Part shown: positions 63,936 to 64,000 of the stretch, piece after piece | Position numbering within the stretch: position 1 is the stretch's first letter | How the letters are laid out: every line of letters starts with the position of its first letter | Origin: Pusillimonas noertemannii | GTDB lineage: Bacteria; Pseudomonadota; Gammaproteobacteria; Burkholderiales; Burkholderiaceae_B | Direction of reading: 5' to 3' | DNA length: 64,000 nucleotides | Assembly (NCBI RefSeq): GCF_003096595.1 | Contig: NZ_QEKO01000008.1 | Span: 52,979-116,978 of the forward strand | The notes under the pieces: generated by a model | Databases searched by the model: none | Seen by the model: the letters and a program-made list of their open reading frames with translations, nothing else | What the model was told of the DNA's origin: nothing | Made by a program: the position numbers and the translations under genes

Positions 63936-64000
63936 ACGAAACAACCGATAAGTGTGGGCGCTTGGAATGAGTGCGCCGCGGGGCCTTTCACGAGGCCTTG

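Overview
This is a GC-rich, densely coded stretch of a betaproteobacterial chromosome. The rpsF-priB-rpsR-rplI cluster, FolE2, the hpnCDE squalene genes, the orphan phoU and the shape of the rRNA leader together point to Alcaligenaceae (Bordetella/Achromobacter/Pusillimonas-like). This placement is inferred from gene content and remembered sequence style; no search was run. About 57 protein genes are supported, and most of the window is conserved core genome.

Layout. 1-432 holds a partial LOG-family gene on the minus strand, with its start codon overlapping that of polA. 431-8436 carries polA, a dienelactone hydrolase, htpX, a DMT transporter, a sulfurtransferase and a Rieske oxygenase. 8853-12927 carries xseB-ispA-dxs (isoprenoid precursors) and folE2. 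13182-16260 is the ribosomal/replication cluster rpsF-priB-rpsR-rplI-dnaB. 16269-20758 is a minus-strand block: an isochorismatase-fold protein, pdxA, a PIN-PhoH protein, a BCP peroxiredoxin and a Mth938-like protein. 20988-25281 is alaC-hom-thrC-crcB. 25282-26610 is the only clearly accessory-looking islet, with decayed sequence and a hicAB toxin-antitoxin pair. 26613-29904 is hpnC-hpnD-hpnE (squalene from farnesyl diphosphate). 29935-36403 carries alr, an SDR, radA, an FtsX-type permease and a KdkA-like kinase. 36477-41461 is potFGHI followed by an ArsC/Spx-like protein and rpiA. 41575-51737 carries phoU, yggX, argA, hrpA and dnaE. 51734-61066 is a lipopolysaccharide-type locus in which glycosyltransferases alternate with cytoplasmic polysaccharide deacetylases, ending in a GT9 heptosyltransferase-like gene and msbA. 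A lipoprotein and rng follow. The window ends inside the promoter/leader of an rRNA operon whose 16S gene lies beyond position 64000.

How the genes connect. ispA makes farnesyl diphosphate and dxs feeds its precursors; hpnCDE about 17 kb away consumes it. alaC, hom and thrC overlap by 4 bp at each junction and form one amino-acid operon. dnaE overlaps the first glycosyltransferase by 4 bp, so replication and envelope genes appear to be co-translated. The five-gene GT-deacetylase-GT-deacetylase-GT chain suggests addition of N-acetylated hexosamines followed by deacetylation.

The least explained signals are non-coding. They are a 22-31 bp dispersed element in three intergenic positions, five perfect copies of an 8-bp repeat next to three helically phased A-tract repeats upstream of the rRNA operon, a strong-looking promoter with a structured downstream region at 63577-63725, G8/G9 homopolymers inside rpiA and argA, and a RutB-like hydrolase whose expected catalytic cysteine is glycine. 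No clearly new multi-gene system was recognised.
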